The position numbers and the translations under genes are program-made. Below are positions 1-7,230 of a stretch of DNA of 12,475 nucleotides, one piece after another. Source of the stretch: an uncultured Eubacteriales bacterium (lineage in GTDB: Bacteria > Bacillota > Clostridia > Oscillospirales > Acutalibacteraceae). Under the pieces are notes generated by a model. That model searched no databases, had not been told where the DNA came from, and saw only the letters and a program-made list of their open reading frames with translations. The stretch is from NCBI GenBank assembly GCA_902462035.1, contig CABQAC010000031.1, forward strand, positions 1 through 12,475. Direction: 5' to 3'. Numbering within the stretch: the stretch's first letter is position 1; each line of letters begins with the position of its first letter.

Positions 1-1678
1 CGATATAGTCGTCGGCGTACATGGTATCCTCGTCATGTTCCACCACAATGACGGTATTCCCAATATCCCGCAGCCGTTTCAGCGTGGCAAGCAGCTTGTC
101 GTTATCCCGCTGATGCAGGCCGATGCTCGGCTCGTCCAGAATATAGAGTACGCCCATCAGGGAAGATCCGATCTGAGTCGCCAGCCGGATCCGCTGGCTT
201 TCTCCGCCGGAAAGGGAGCCGGACGCCCGGGACAAGGTCAAATAATCCAGCCCGACGCTCTGCAAAAAGCCCAGACGCTCCCGAATTTCCTTTAGGATCG
301 GCGCGGAGATCATCCGCTCACGCTCATTGAGCTGCAGGTTTTCGATAAAGTCCAGCGCTTCGGTAATGGATTTTTCGCAGTATTTTTGAATATTGATCCC
401 CCCCACCGTCACCGACAGGCTCTGCGGATTAAGCCGTTCGCCGTGGCCGTCCTCGCAGGGGATGGCGCTCATATAGGTTTCAATTTCCTCTTTCATCCAG
501 TTGCTTTGAGATTCCCGGAAACGGCGCTCCAAGTTGTTGATGACACCTTCAAACTCGGTGGTATAGGTGCCGCTTCCGTATTCGTTGCGCCGCACCATCT
601 GAATCCGCTCCCCCTTGGTGCCGTAAAGCAGGATGTCCACAATCTCCGGGGGAAGCTGATTGACTGGAGTATCCAGGGAAAAATGGTAATGTTTCGCAAT
701 CGCCTCGTAATACATGGAAGCGATGGAACTTCCGTCTGCAACATACCAGCCGCTGGCCTTGATGGCCCCCTGGCTGACCGAAAGGGAGCGGTCGGGAATC
801 ACCAAATCGGGATCCACCTTCATAAACACTCCAAGACCGGTACATTTGGGGCAGGCGCCGTATGGATTGTTGAAGGAGAACATACGCGGCGTCAATTCTT
901 CCATGCTGACGCCATGCTCCGGGCAAGCGTAATTTTGGGAAAAGGTGATGTCCTCCCCATCCACCACATTAATCACCACCAGGCCTCCCGTCAGGCCGGA
1001 CGCGGTTTCGATAGAATCGGCCAGACGGGAGCGGATGGATTCCTGCACAACCAACCGGTCGATAATTATTTCGATGGTATGCTTTTTGTTTTTTTCTAGC
1101 TTAATGGTTTCGGACAGATCGTAAATCAGGCCGTCCACCCGCACACGGACATAACCGGACCTTCTGGCGGCGTCCAATTCCTTGATATGCTCGCCCTTCC
1201 TGGCGCGTACAACCGGCGCCAGTACCTGAATCCGAGCATTCTCCGGCAAAGCAAGAACCTGGTCAACAATTTGATCTACCGTCTGCTGCTTGATTTCCCG
1301 CCCGCAGATGGGGCAATGGGGAATGCCGATGCGCGCGTAAAGCAAGCGGAGGTAATCGTAAATTTCGGTCACCGTACCTACCGTGGAACGCGGATTTTTG
1401 GAGGTGGTTTTTTGGTCGATGGAAATCGCCGGAGACAGCCCTTCGATTAAATCCACATCCGGTTTTTCCATCTGCCCCAAGAACTGCCGGGCGTAGGAAG
1501 ACAAGGATTCCACGTAACGACGCTGCCCTTCCGCGTAAATGGTATCGAAGGCCAGCGACGACTTGCCCGACCCGGAAAGACCGGTCAGAACCACCAGTTT
1601 ATCCCGTGGAATTTCCACATCGATGTTTTTCAGGTTGTGTTCCCTGGCGCCCTTGACAATTATATTCTTGGCAGACAT
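1..1678 (-). CDS. uvrA: Excinuclease ABC subunit A (UvrA), C-terminus cut by window edge
   Basis: UvrA is the damage-scanning ATPase of nucleotide excision repair; it loads UvrB at lesions. The visible 559 residues cover the N-terminal ATPase half. They show Walker A GLSGSGKS at 33-40, a CPICG motif at 122-126, a zinc module of C252, H255, C276 and C279, an ABC signature LSGGESQ near 487-493, and Walker B LYILDEPSIG near 510-519. The NTVIVVEHDED segment follows just before the edge. The second ATPase half of a protein normally about 940 residues long lies outside. I chose the ATG at 1678; an in-frame ATG four codons upstream (1690) abuts the AAAGG ribosome site with no spacing, so it is less likely. 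The gene lies 107 bases downstream of uvrB on the same strand, the usual Firmicute order, so the two are probably co-transcribed. Confidence 0.97.
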   Translation of the reverse strand, partial: MSAKNIIVKGAREHNLKNIDVEIPRDKLVVLTGLSGSGKSSLAFDTIYAEGQRRYVESLSSYARQFLGQMEKPDVDLIEGLSPAISIDQKTTSKNPRSTVGTVTEIYDYLRLLYARIGIPHCPICGREIKQQTVDQIVDQVLALPENARIQVLAPVVRARKGEHIKELDAARRSGYVRVRVDGLIYDLSETIKLEKNKKHTIEIIIDRLVVQESIRSRLADSIETASGLTGGLVVINVVDGEDITFSQNYACPEHGVSMEELTPRMFSFNNPYGACPKCTGLGVFMKVDPDLVIPDRSLSVSQGAIKASGWYVADGSSIASMYYEAIAKHYHFSLDTPVNQLPPEIVDILLYGTKGERIQMVRRNEYGSGTYTTEFEGVINNLERRFRESQSNWMKEEIETYMSAIPCEDGHGERLNPQSLSVTVGGINIQKYCEKSITEALDFIENLQLNERERMISAPILKEIRERLGFLQSVGLDYLTLSRASGSLSGGESQRIRLATQIGSSLMGVLYILDEPSIGLHQRDNDKLLATLKRLRDIGNTVIVVEHDEDTMYADDYI

Positions 1679-1785
1679 GATCTTGATCATCCTTTCGCTG
1701 CAACCGGAAGGTTTTTCCCGGTTAAACGGAGATATTACGGGTTCCTAAAACAAACGGCGCCCGCCCACGGGGCGGATTCGTATTC

Positions 1786-3750
1786 TTATTTTCCATCGGA
1801 CAGCTGCTTGATGCGGTCCCGCAGATACGCGGCGTGTTCGAATTCCAGCAGCTTGGCCGCTGCTTTCATCTCTTTGGTCAGCTGTTCGATTAGTTCCAAA
1901 CGCTCCGCCTTGGTCAGCCGCTTCCCCTTCTTTTTGTCTGCGGCCTCGCTCTTGCTGGATATCTCCAACAGATCCGCAACCTTTTTGGTAATGGTTTGGG
2001 GAATGATGCCATGCGCCTCGTTATAGGCCGTTTGGATGGCGCGGCGGCGTTCCGTTTCCGAAATGGCGCGTTCCATGGACGGCGTGACTTGGTCCGCGTA
2101 CATGATCACCTGGCCGCCCGCGTTGCGTGCCGCGCGGCCAATGGTTTGAATCAACGATGTTTCGGACCGCAAAAAACCTTCCTTATCCGCATCCAAAATC
2201 GCGACGAGGGAAACTTCGGGAATATCAAGCCCTTCCCGCAGCAGGTTGATGCCGACCAACACATCGAATTCCCCCAGCCGCAGGTCCCGGATGATTTCCA
2301 TCCGTTCCACCGTGTCGATATCGTGGTGCATATACCGAACCCGGATCCCCCGGGCTTCCAGGAAAGCGGTCAGATCTTCGGCCATCTTTTTGGTCAGCGT
2401 TGTAACCAGTACCCGGTTCCCCTTTTCGGTGCGCAGATTGATTTCCGATATCAAATCGTCGATCTGCCCATCGGTAGGCTTGACGATGACCTCCGGATCC
2501 AGCAGGCCGGTGGGCCGAATTACCTGCTCCACAATCTGGGTGCTTTTTTCTTTTTCAAAGGGACCGGGGGTGGCGCTGACGAATACCACCTGGTTAAGCC
2601 TGCTGTAAAACTCGTCAAAGTTCAGCGGCCGGTTGTCATAGGCCGAGGGCAGCCGAAACCCGTATTCCACCAGCGTTTCCTTGCGCGCCCGGTCGCCTGC
2701 ATACATTCCCCGCACTTGGGGAACCGACACGTGGGACTCATCGATGAAAAGCAGATAATCTTCGGGGAAATAATCCAGCAGGGTGAAGGGCGCGCTGCCG
2801 GCAGGGCGGCGGGACAGCACCCGGGAATAGTTCTCGATTCCCGAACAAAAACCCACTTCCTGGAGCATTTCAATATCGTACTTGGTGCGCTGCTGAATCC
2901 GCTGGGCCTCGATCAGTTTATCGTTTTCTTTAAAATAGCGGACGCGTTCTTCCATTTCTTCTTCCAGGTCCCGGATGGCTTCCTGCATTTTATCGCCGGG
3001 CACAATGTAATGGGACGCGGGATAGATCGCTACATGGCGCAGCACGGCCAGCAGCTCGCCGGTCAGGGGGTTGACCTCGCTGATGCGGTCGATTTCATCC
3101 CCGAAAAATTCGACCCGGATAATTTTTTCCCCGGCCGCGACCGGGAATATTTCCACAACATCCCCCCGTACGCGGAATTTGTTGCGGATGAAATTGATAT
3201 CGTTTCGTTCATATTGCAGCTGGACCAGCTTCCGCAGCAGCTCGTCCCGGCTTTTTTTCATTCCGGGACGCAGCGAAATAACCATGCTGCGGTAATCGAT
3301 GGGGTCGCCCAGGCTGTAGATGCACGAGACGCTTGCCACGATAATCACATCCCGCCGCTCGGATAGAGCCGAAGTGGCTGAATGGCGCAGCTTGTCGATT
3401 TCGTCGTTGATCGCGGAATCCTTTTCGATGTAGGTGTCAGTGGTGGGGATATATGCCTCCGGCTGGTAATAATCGTAGTACGAAACGAAGTACTCCACCG
3501 CGTTATTTGGGAAAAACTCGCGAAATTCGGAACAAAGCTGCGCGGCCAGCGTTTTGTTGTGTGCCAGCACCAGCGTTGGCCGGTTCACCTGGGCAATGAT
3601 ATTCGCCATGGTGAACGTTTTGCCGGACCCCGTAACGCCCATCAATGCCTGTTCCCTGTCCCCCCGCGCCAATCCTTCCACAAGTTTGGCAATGGCCTCC
3701 GGCTGGTCGCCGGTTGGCGTATAAGACGAAACCAATTGGAACTGATCCAT
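1786..3750 (-). CDS. uvrB: Excinuclease ABC subunit B (UvrB)
   Basis: UvrB is the helicase-like subunit that UvrA loads onto damaged DNA; it verifies the lesion and recruits the UvrC nuclease. The 654-residue protein is full length for the family. It has Walker A GVTGSGKT at 38-45, the damage-probing beta-hairpin region with YYDYYQPEAY at 91-100, and the DESH Walker B box at 337-340. A helicase domain 2 with LREGLDIPEVSLV and QTIGRAARN follows. The last ~40 residues form the UVR helical hairpin that contacts UvrC. The start is supported by AGGAGG at 3760-3765, nine bases upstream of the ATG. A sigma-A-like promoter with an embedded LexA-like half-site lies about 135 bases upstream, suggesting SOS control; that is inference. 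uvrA follows on the same strand. Confidence 0.98.
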   Translation of the reverse strand: MDQFQLVSSYTPTGDQPEAIAKLVEGLARGDREQALMGVTGSGKTFTMANIIAQVNRPTLVLAHNKTLAAQLCSEFREFFPNNAVEYFVSYYDYYQPEAYIPTTDTYIEKDSAINDEIDKLRHSATSALSERRDVIIVASVSCIYSLGDPIDYRSMVISLRPGMKKSRDELLRKLVQLQYERNDINFIRNKFRVRGDVVEIFPVAAGEKIIRVEFFGDEIDRISEVNPLTGELLAVLRHVAIYPASHYIVPGDKMQEAIRDLEEEMEERVRYFKENDKLIEAQRIQQRTKYDIEMLQEVGFCSGIENYSRVLSRRPAGSAPFTLLDYFPEDYLLFIDESHVSVPQVRGMYAGDRARKETLVEYGFRLPSAYDNRPLNFDEFYSRLNQVVFVSATPGPFEKEKSTQIVEQVIRPTGLLDPEVIVKPTDGQIDDLISEINLRTEKGNRVLVTTLTKKMAEDLTAFLEARGIRVRYMHHDIDTVERMEIIRDLRLGEFDVLVGINLLREGLDIPEVSLVAILDADKEGFLRSETSLIQTIGRAARNAGGQVIMYADQVTPSMERAISETERRRAIQTAYNEAHGIIPQTITKKVADLLEISSKSEAADKKKGKRLTKAERLELIEQLTKEMKAAAKLLEFEHAAYLRDRIKQLSDGK

Positions 3751-3798
3751 GGCAAAACACCTCCTGCGCTTTTGGTTGTTATTCTTCCTCTTTTCTTA

Positions 3799-3812
3799 CG
3801 GCGTTATCGCCG
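3799..3812 (-). other. Small stem-loop in the uvrB leader
   Basis: A perfect 5-bp GC-rich stem (CGGCG/CGCCG) with a four-base loop lies in the predicted uvrB 5' leader. No T-run follows on the minus strand, so it is not a terminator. It could shape or stabilise the leader; no known riboregulator is recognised. Confidence 0.3.
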
Positions 3813-3884
3813 CCAAGTCAAAAAGGCCAATATAAAAGATTCTCTCTGCCCCTGGAAAAACAGAGCATGAAACAACATCACTCA

Positions 3885-3913
3885 ATCATACCATAGTTCG
3901 ACGGTCTTTTCAA
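3885..3913 (-). promoter_or_regulatory. uvrB promoter, sigma-A type
   Basis: On the minus strand TTGAAA (3908-3913) is separated by exactly 17 bases from TATGAT (3885-3890). Both boxes are 5/6 matches to consensus at ideal spacing. Transcription would start near 3878, giving a leader of roughly 128 bases before the uvrB ATG. It is the best promoter in the gap between the radC terminator and uvrB. Confidence 0.7.
3887..3900 (-). promoter_or_regulatory. Degenerate LexA-like operator in the uvrB promoter
   Basis: The minus-strand 14-mer CGAACTATGGTATG sits in the promoter spacer and overlaps the -10 box. The left half CGAAC matches the Gram-positive LexA box half-site exactly. The right half GTATG agrees with the mirror GTTCG at only three of five positions. 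Position and target gene (uvrB belongs to the SOS regulon in many Firmicutes) favour a real weak site, but the sequence match alone does not prove it. Confidence 0.35.
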
Positions 3914-3960
3914 TCGGCCCCACATATCATATCGCGCTTTTTCACTGGAAAGTTCTTGAC

Positions 3961-3986
3961 AAAAAAGAATCCGGCTATCGCCGGAT
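3961..3986 (-). terminator. Intrinsic terminator of radC
   Basis: On the minus strand a perfect 7-bp stem (ATCCGGC/GCCGGAT, 3969-3986) with a four-base loop is followed at once by TCTTTTTT (3961-3968). It lies 21 bases beyond the radC stop codon and separates radC from the uvrB promoter. Confidence 0.85.
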
Positions 3987-4007
3987 CCTTCTTTGGTTTT
4001 TATTGCT

Positions 4008-4715
4008 TTATTCTGCTGGGCTTGCCGGCGGCAACCTGGTTTCCGGCGTGCCGACCATCCCGCAGTCCGCCAAGGAGACAAAGTCGCGGTCCGCCACAAT
4101 GATATGGTCGACCAGGTCCACATTGATCAGCTGCAGAGCTTTTGCCACCGTTTCGGTGGTCGCAATATCCTGCTTGGAGGGAAGCGCCACGCCGCTGGGG
4201 TGGTTGTGCGCCAGTATTGCGCTGCTCGCGTTATAACGGGCGGAGGCCTCCACAATCTTTTTGACATTGACCTCAGTCGCGTTGACCGATCCTTCCGCGA
4301 TCACGCCACAGTACAGCACGCGGCCTTTGGCGTCCAGCAAAAGCAAGATGACCGTTTCCTTGTTTCGGCCCACATAGCGGTCCAACAAATAATCCCCTGC
4401 CGCTTGCGTGGAGTTTACAATGCAGTGGTCAGAGTATTTATCGCCCATATACCGCCTGCAGATTTCAGGAATCAGGGTGAGCAGGCTTGCCGAATATTCC
4501 CCGATGCCTTTGACCGTTTTCAGCTCGTCCACCGGGGCTTCCAGCACGCCCGAAAGGGAGCCGAACCGGTTGATCAAGACATGGGCAAGTTCGTTGGTGT
4601 CTTTTTGAGGAATGACGTAGAACAACAGCAGTTCCAATACGATATGATCATCAAACCCGTCCAGCCCTTCACGCAGAAAGCGCCGTCTTAATCTCTCGCG
4701 GTGTCCGTCATGCAT
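4008..4715 (-). CDS. radC: RadC-family JAB/MPN domain protein
   Basis: This 235-residue protein has the standard RadC layout and length. It opens with the conserved GHRERLRRRF segment. A helix-hairpin-helix-like stretch TVKGIGEYSA follows at 67-76, then a C-terminal JAB/MPN metalloprotease-like domain. The metal site is visible as H170, H172 and D183 (HxH-x10-D) within HNHPSG...D, with acidic residue E141 in EGSVNATEV as the likely partner. Despite its name, RadC is not established as a repair protein; the domain suggests a zinc-dependent hydrolase, and the cellular role remains uncertain. The ATG at 4715 gives the conserved family N-terminus. The nearest purine-rich ribosome site is AAAGGA, about 13 bases upstream, rather distant. 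A strong terminator follows the gene, so it is probably monocistronic. Confidence 0.95.
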   Translation of the reverse strand: MHDGHRERLRRRFLREGLDGFDDHIVLELLLFYVIPQKDTNELAHVLINRFGSLSGVLEAPVDELKTVKGIGEYSASLLTLIPEICRRYMGDKYSDHCIVNSTQAAGDYLLDRYVGRNKETVILLLLDAKGRVLYCGVIAEGSVNATEVNVKKIVEASARYNASSAILAHNHPSGVALPSKQDIATTETVAKALQLINVDLVDHIIVADRDFVSLADCGMVGTPETRLPPASPAE

Positions 4716-4750
4716 GCCGTTCTCACATTCCTTTCGTTTGTAATTTTATA

Positions 4751-4779
4751 ATTATACTACAAAACAATAAATTAGAAAA
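4751..4779 (-). promoter_or_regulatory. Possible radC promoter
   Basis: A perfect TATAAT (4751-4756) occurs on the minus strand 35 bases upstream of the radC ATG. The box 17 bases further up, TTTTCT (4774-4779), matches the -35 consensus at only three positions. The AT-rich surroundings fit a promoter that diverges from that of the pseudouridine synthase gene. Confidence 0.45.
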
Positions 4780-4790
4780 GATGTGGCGCA

Positions 4791-4818
4791 TTGCGAATCG
4801 ACGAAACTGTGCTATAAT
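4791..4818 (+). promoter_or_regulatory. Promoter of the pseudouridine synthase gene, extended -10
   Basis: TTGCGA (4791-4796, four of six consensus bases) lies 16 bases upstream of a perfect TATAAT (4813-4818). The latter is preceded by TGC, an extended -10 motif. The start of transcription would fall near 4825, leaving a leader of about 50 bases. It stands back to back with the radC promoter without overlapping it. Confidence 0.65.
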
Positions 4819-4873
4819 AAAAAAACAGCAAAGCGGCTGAGGACAGAGGCCGCAAGCAAGGAGACTATGAAGT

Positions 4874-5875
4874 ATGAAAAGCCTGACAGTGGGCCCCAAC
4901 GACGCGGGCCAGCGGCTGGATAAGTTTATCGTCAAAACCTTTCCGGCTCTGCCCCAATCCATGCTATATAAGGCGATCCGCACCAAACATATAAAGCGGA
5001 ACGGGAAGCGGTGCGAAATTTCGGTCCGCCTGGAGGAAGGCGACCGGATCGACCTGTATTTGAAAGACGACCTGCTTGCCGAGGCGCCAAAGGCATATCC
5101 CTTTTTGAAGGCTTCTTCTAAAATTGAGGTGCTGTATGAGGACAGCAGGCTGCTACTGGTGGACAAGCCCGCAGGGCTGATTGTTCATTCGGACGAAAGT
5201 CACTACGGCGATACGCTGATCGACCGTATCCAGCGTTACCTGTTTGAAAAAGGAGAATACCGGCCGGCGGAAGAAAACGCTTTTGCGCCCGCGCTGGTTA
5301 ACCGGATCGACCGGAATACGGGGGGCATCGTTATCGCGGCGAAAACAGCCGAATCGCTCCGCCTTCTGAACGAAATGATGAAAGAACGCGCCATCGATAA
5401 ATTCTATCTTTGTATCCTTCACGGCAGGCTGGCGCAAAAGGAAGGTATTCTGGAGGGATATTTGGAAAAAGACAGCGCTCAAAACAGGGTATTTGTTCAT
5501 AGCCGCCCTATCCCGGGCGGGAAAACCATCCGAACCAAATACCGTATCGTTGCGGAACGGGAGCGTTATTCCTTGGCGGAAGTGGAACTGCTGACCGGGC
5601 GTACCCATCAAATCCGCGCGCATTTTGCTTCAATCGGCCATCCGCTCGCCGGGGATGGAAAGTACGGCACCAACGCTTTAAACCGCGCATGCGGGTATAA
5701 AGCTCAGGCGCTGTACTCCTACAAGCTGACCTTCCATGTGCCCGATCCGGAAAGCCCTTTGCATGATTTGGACATGAAAACGGTGGAAGCGCCCAAAGTG
5801 TGGTTTGTGCAGGATTTTTACGGCGGCGTGTTTGGCCCTTCCGCCGCCCCTGCGGCGAAAATAAGAAAAAAATAA
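4874..5875 (+). CDS. RluA-family RNA pseudouridine synthase with S4 domain
   Basis: This enzyme isomerises specific uridines in structured RNA, most likely 23S rRNA, to pseudouridine. The 333 residues are the usual RluA/RluC length. An N-terminal S4 RNA-binding domain (about 12-60, QRLDKFIVK...RNGKR) precedes the catalytic domain. The catalytic aspartate is D146 in the motif NRIDRNTGG (143-151), where many relatives have HRLDxxTSG. LTGRTHQIRAHF and GHPLAGDGKYG form the conserved C-terminal active-site strands. AAGGAG at 4858-4863 is 10 bases from the ATG at 4874; another ATG at 4867 is out of frame and only three bases from the ribosome site. The tail (PSAAPAAKIRKK) is basic and probably disordered. 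The target uridine cannot be assigned, so no specific rlu name is given. Confidence 0.93.
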   Translation: MKSLTVGPNDAGQRLDKFIVKTFPALPQSMLYKAIRTKHIKRNGKRCEISVRLEEGDRIDLYLKDDLLAEAPKAYPFLKASSKIEVLYEDSRLLLVDKPAGLIVHSDESHYGDTLIDRIQRYLFEKGEYRPAEENAFAPALVNRIDRNTGGIVIAAKTAESLRLLNEMMKERAIDKFYLCILHGRLAQKEGILEGYLEKDSAQNRVFVHSRPIPGGKTIRTKYRIVAERERYSLAEVELLTGRTHQIRAHFASIGHPLAGDGKYGTNALNRACGYKAQALYSYKLTFHVPDPESPLHDLDMKTVEAPKVWFVQDFYGGVFGPSAAPAAKIRKK

Positions 5876-5887
5876 CAGCGCTTTTTC

Positions 5888-5916
5888 TTGACAACCCCAA
5901 TAAAAACGGATATAAT
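5888..5916 (+). promoter_or_regulatory. Consensus sigma-A promoter of tRNA-Ser
   Basis: TTGACA (5888-5893) and TATAAT (5911-5916) are perfect consensus boxes with the optimal 17-base spacer. The -10 box ends 29 bases before the mature tRNA, so the precursor 5' leader is about 20-25 bases. The -35 box starts only 12 bases after the stop codon of the preceding gene. Confidence 0.92.
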
Positions 5917-5945
5917 AATCAAGCGTCTTATCGGGACAGGCTTGT

Positions 5946-6038
5946 GGAGAGATGTCCGAGATGGTCGAAGGAGCACGACTGGAAATCGTGTAAACCATGA
6001 ACGTGGTTTCTGGGGTTCGAATCCCCATCTCTCCGCCA
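5946..6038 (+). tRNA. tRNA-Ser(GGA), CCA encoded
   Basis: A complete class II tRNA of 93 bases. The acceptor stem GGAGAGA (5946-5952) pairs with TCTCTCC (6028-6034), followed by discriminator G and a genomic CCA (6036-6038). The anticodon stem CACGA/TCGTG encloses the anticodon GGA at 5981-5983, reading serine UCC and UCU codons. A long variable arm (AAACCA paired with TGGTTT) is typical of serine tRNAs. The T arm is TGGGG-TTCGAAT-CCCCA (6011-6027). It is a single-gene unit with its own promoter and terminator. Confidence 0.97.
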
Positions 6039-6097
6039 AAAGAATAAAAAGGAACCGGCTTGCTGATTGCGGCCGGTTCCTTTTTATTCTTTTTTTA
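6038..6097 (+). terminator. Strong terminator of tRNA-Ser
   Basis: A perfect 19-bp inverted repeat (6041-6059 with 6072-6090) encloses a 12-base loop. It extends by A:T pairs to about 22 bp and is followed by a run of T residues to 6096. The lower stem begins at the last base of the tRNA CCA end. The A/T-rich arms also give a T-rich tract on the minus strand, so it may work in both directions. Confidence 0.93.
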
Positions 6098-6134
6098 TGT
6101 TTTTTGGCTTGGATAACATGAATCGAGAAGGATG

Positions 6135-6143
6135 TGATATAAT
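6135..6143 (+). promoter_or_regulatory. Likely ldh promoter, extended -10
   Basis: A perfect TATAAT (6138-6143) preceded by TGA forms an extended -10 motif. No good -35 box is visible; the nearest at 17-18 bases is AACATG or TAACAT. Use of this site gives a leader of about 114 bases before ldh. Extended -10 promoters can work without a -35 box, so this is plausible but unproven. The leader holds only short stems (for example AACC/GGTT around 6158-6168) and no riboswitch or Rex operator that I recognise. Confidence 0.5.
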
Positions 6144-6263
6144 AGAAGCGAACCGCGAACCTTTGGTTTCAAAAGGCGCTTAGCGGCTCTTTCCACGTCC
6201 TGCTGCAAAAAACTCATATGGCGTATCAAAAGGAAAGACATCAAAAGAAACGGGGGATCACAA

Positions 6264-7214
6264 ATGACCAAAGATAACAGAAAAGTGGTGCTGATCGGTA
6301 CCGGCATGGTCGGTATGAGTTACGCATATGCCCTGCTGAACCAGGGGGCGTGCGACGAGCTTGTTCTGATCGATGTGGACAAAGAACGCGCACAGGGCGA
6401 GGCTATGGACCTGAACCACGGCGTCGCTTTCGCATCCTCCAGCATGAAGATTTACGCTGGAACCTACGCGGATTGCAGCGATGCGGACATTGTTGTCATC
6501 GCGGCGGGCGTTGCCCAAAAACCCGGCGAATCCCGGTTGGATTTGCTCCAGCGCAACACAGCGGTTTTCCATTCCATTGTGGATCCGGTGACCGAATCCG
6601 GCTTCAACGGTTTGTTCTTGGTCGCTACCAATCCGGTGGATATCATGACGCGGATTACCTGCACCCTTTCCGGTTTTAACCCGCGCCGCGTGCTGGGCAG
6701 CGGCACCGCATTGGATACCGCCAGGTTACGCTACCTGCTGGGAGAATATTTTTCGGTTGACCCCCGCAATATGCACGCTTATGTAATCGGCGAACACGGA
6801 GACAGCGAATTTGTCCCATGGTCGCAGGCCATGTTGGCTACCAAGCCGATTTTGGATATTTGCAAGGAATCCGGCGGTAAATACCGGTACGAGGATATGG
6901 AGAATATTACCGAGGAAGTCCGCGGCGCAGCTCAAAAAATTATTCGGGCCAAACGCGCCACTTATTATGGAATCGGAATGGCTTTGGTGCGGATTACCAA
7001 AGCGATTTTTGGGAATGAGAACAGCGTGCTTACCGTATCTGCCATGCTGCGGGGAGAATATGGGGAAAACGGTGTTTTTGTGGGCGTGCCCTGCATTGTC
7101 AACCGCAACGGCATCCAGCGGGTGCTCCCCCTCTCCCTAACCGATGGGGAAATGGAAAAGTTCCGCAGTTCCTGCGCGACGTTGCAGGAGTTCTATGGCA
7201 GCTTGAAGCTATAA
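6264..7214 (+). CDS. ldh: L-lactate dehydrogenase
   Basis: This cytosolic enzyme reduces pyruvate to L-lactate with NADH, regenerating NAD+ during fermentation. The 316 residues match the bacterial NAD-dependent family. The Rossmann motif GTGMVG is at 12-17. The substrate loop AQKPGESR (84-91) carries Q85, which points to lactate rather than malate specificity (malate dehydrogenases have Arg here), and R91. D151 and R154 sit in TALDTAR, and the catalytic H178 in IGEHGDSEF. The ATG at 6264 follows GGGGGA (6252-6257) at six bases. The gene stands alone between the tRNA terminator and its own strong terminator. Many relatives are activated by fructose 1,6-bisphosphate; this cannot be judged here. 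Confidence 0.96.
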   Translation: MTKDNRKVVLIGTGMVGMSYAYALLNQGACDELVLIDVDKERAQGEAMDLNHGVAFASSSMKIYAGTYADCSDADIVVIAAGVAQKPGESRLDLLQRNTAVFHSIVDPVTESGFNGLFLVATNPVDIMTRITCTLSGFNPRRVLGSGTALDTARLRYLLGEYFSVDPRNMHAYVIGEHGDSEFVPWSQAMLATKPILDICKESGGKYRYEDMENITEEVRGAAQKIIRAKRATYYGIGMALVRITKAIFGNENSVLTVSAMLRGEYGENGVFVGVPCIVNRNGIQRVLPLSLTDGEMEKFRSSCATLQEFYGSLKL

Positions 7215-7230
7215 ATCGCTTTTATAAAGA

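Noticed and set aside
386..1099. Plus-strand open frame of 237 codons opposite uvrA
   Set aside because: It is antisense to confirmed UvrA motifs and lacks a ribosome site or family motif.
1761..1775. Hairpin CCGCCC-ACG-GGGCGG between uvrB and uvrA
   Set aside because: The stem is short with a three-base loop, and on the minus strand a GC-rich stretch follows before a broken T tract. It is not convincing as a terminator, and uvrB-uvrA are normally co-transcribed.
1996..3366. Long plus-strand open frame (456 codons) opposite uvrB
   Set aside because: It lies wholly antisense to the highly conserved uvrB, has a low-complexity composition rich in His, Gln and Phe, and no recognisable domain; a shadow of the real gene.
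3956..3961. Plus-strand TTGACA as a promoter -35 box
   Set aside because: The region 16-18 bases downstream is the GC-rich terminator stem with no -10 box, and no plus-strand gene follows.
5842..5857. CGCCGC/GCGGCG hairpin at the end of the pseudouridine synthase gene as a terminator
   Set aside because: It lies in the coding sequence and is followed by A residues on the plus strand, not a T-run.
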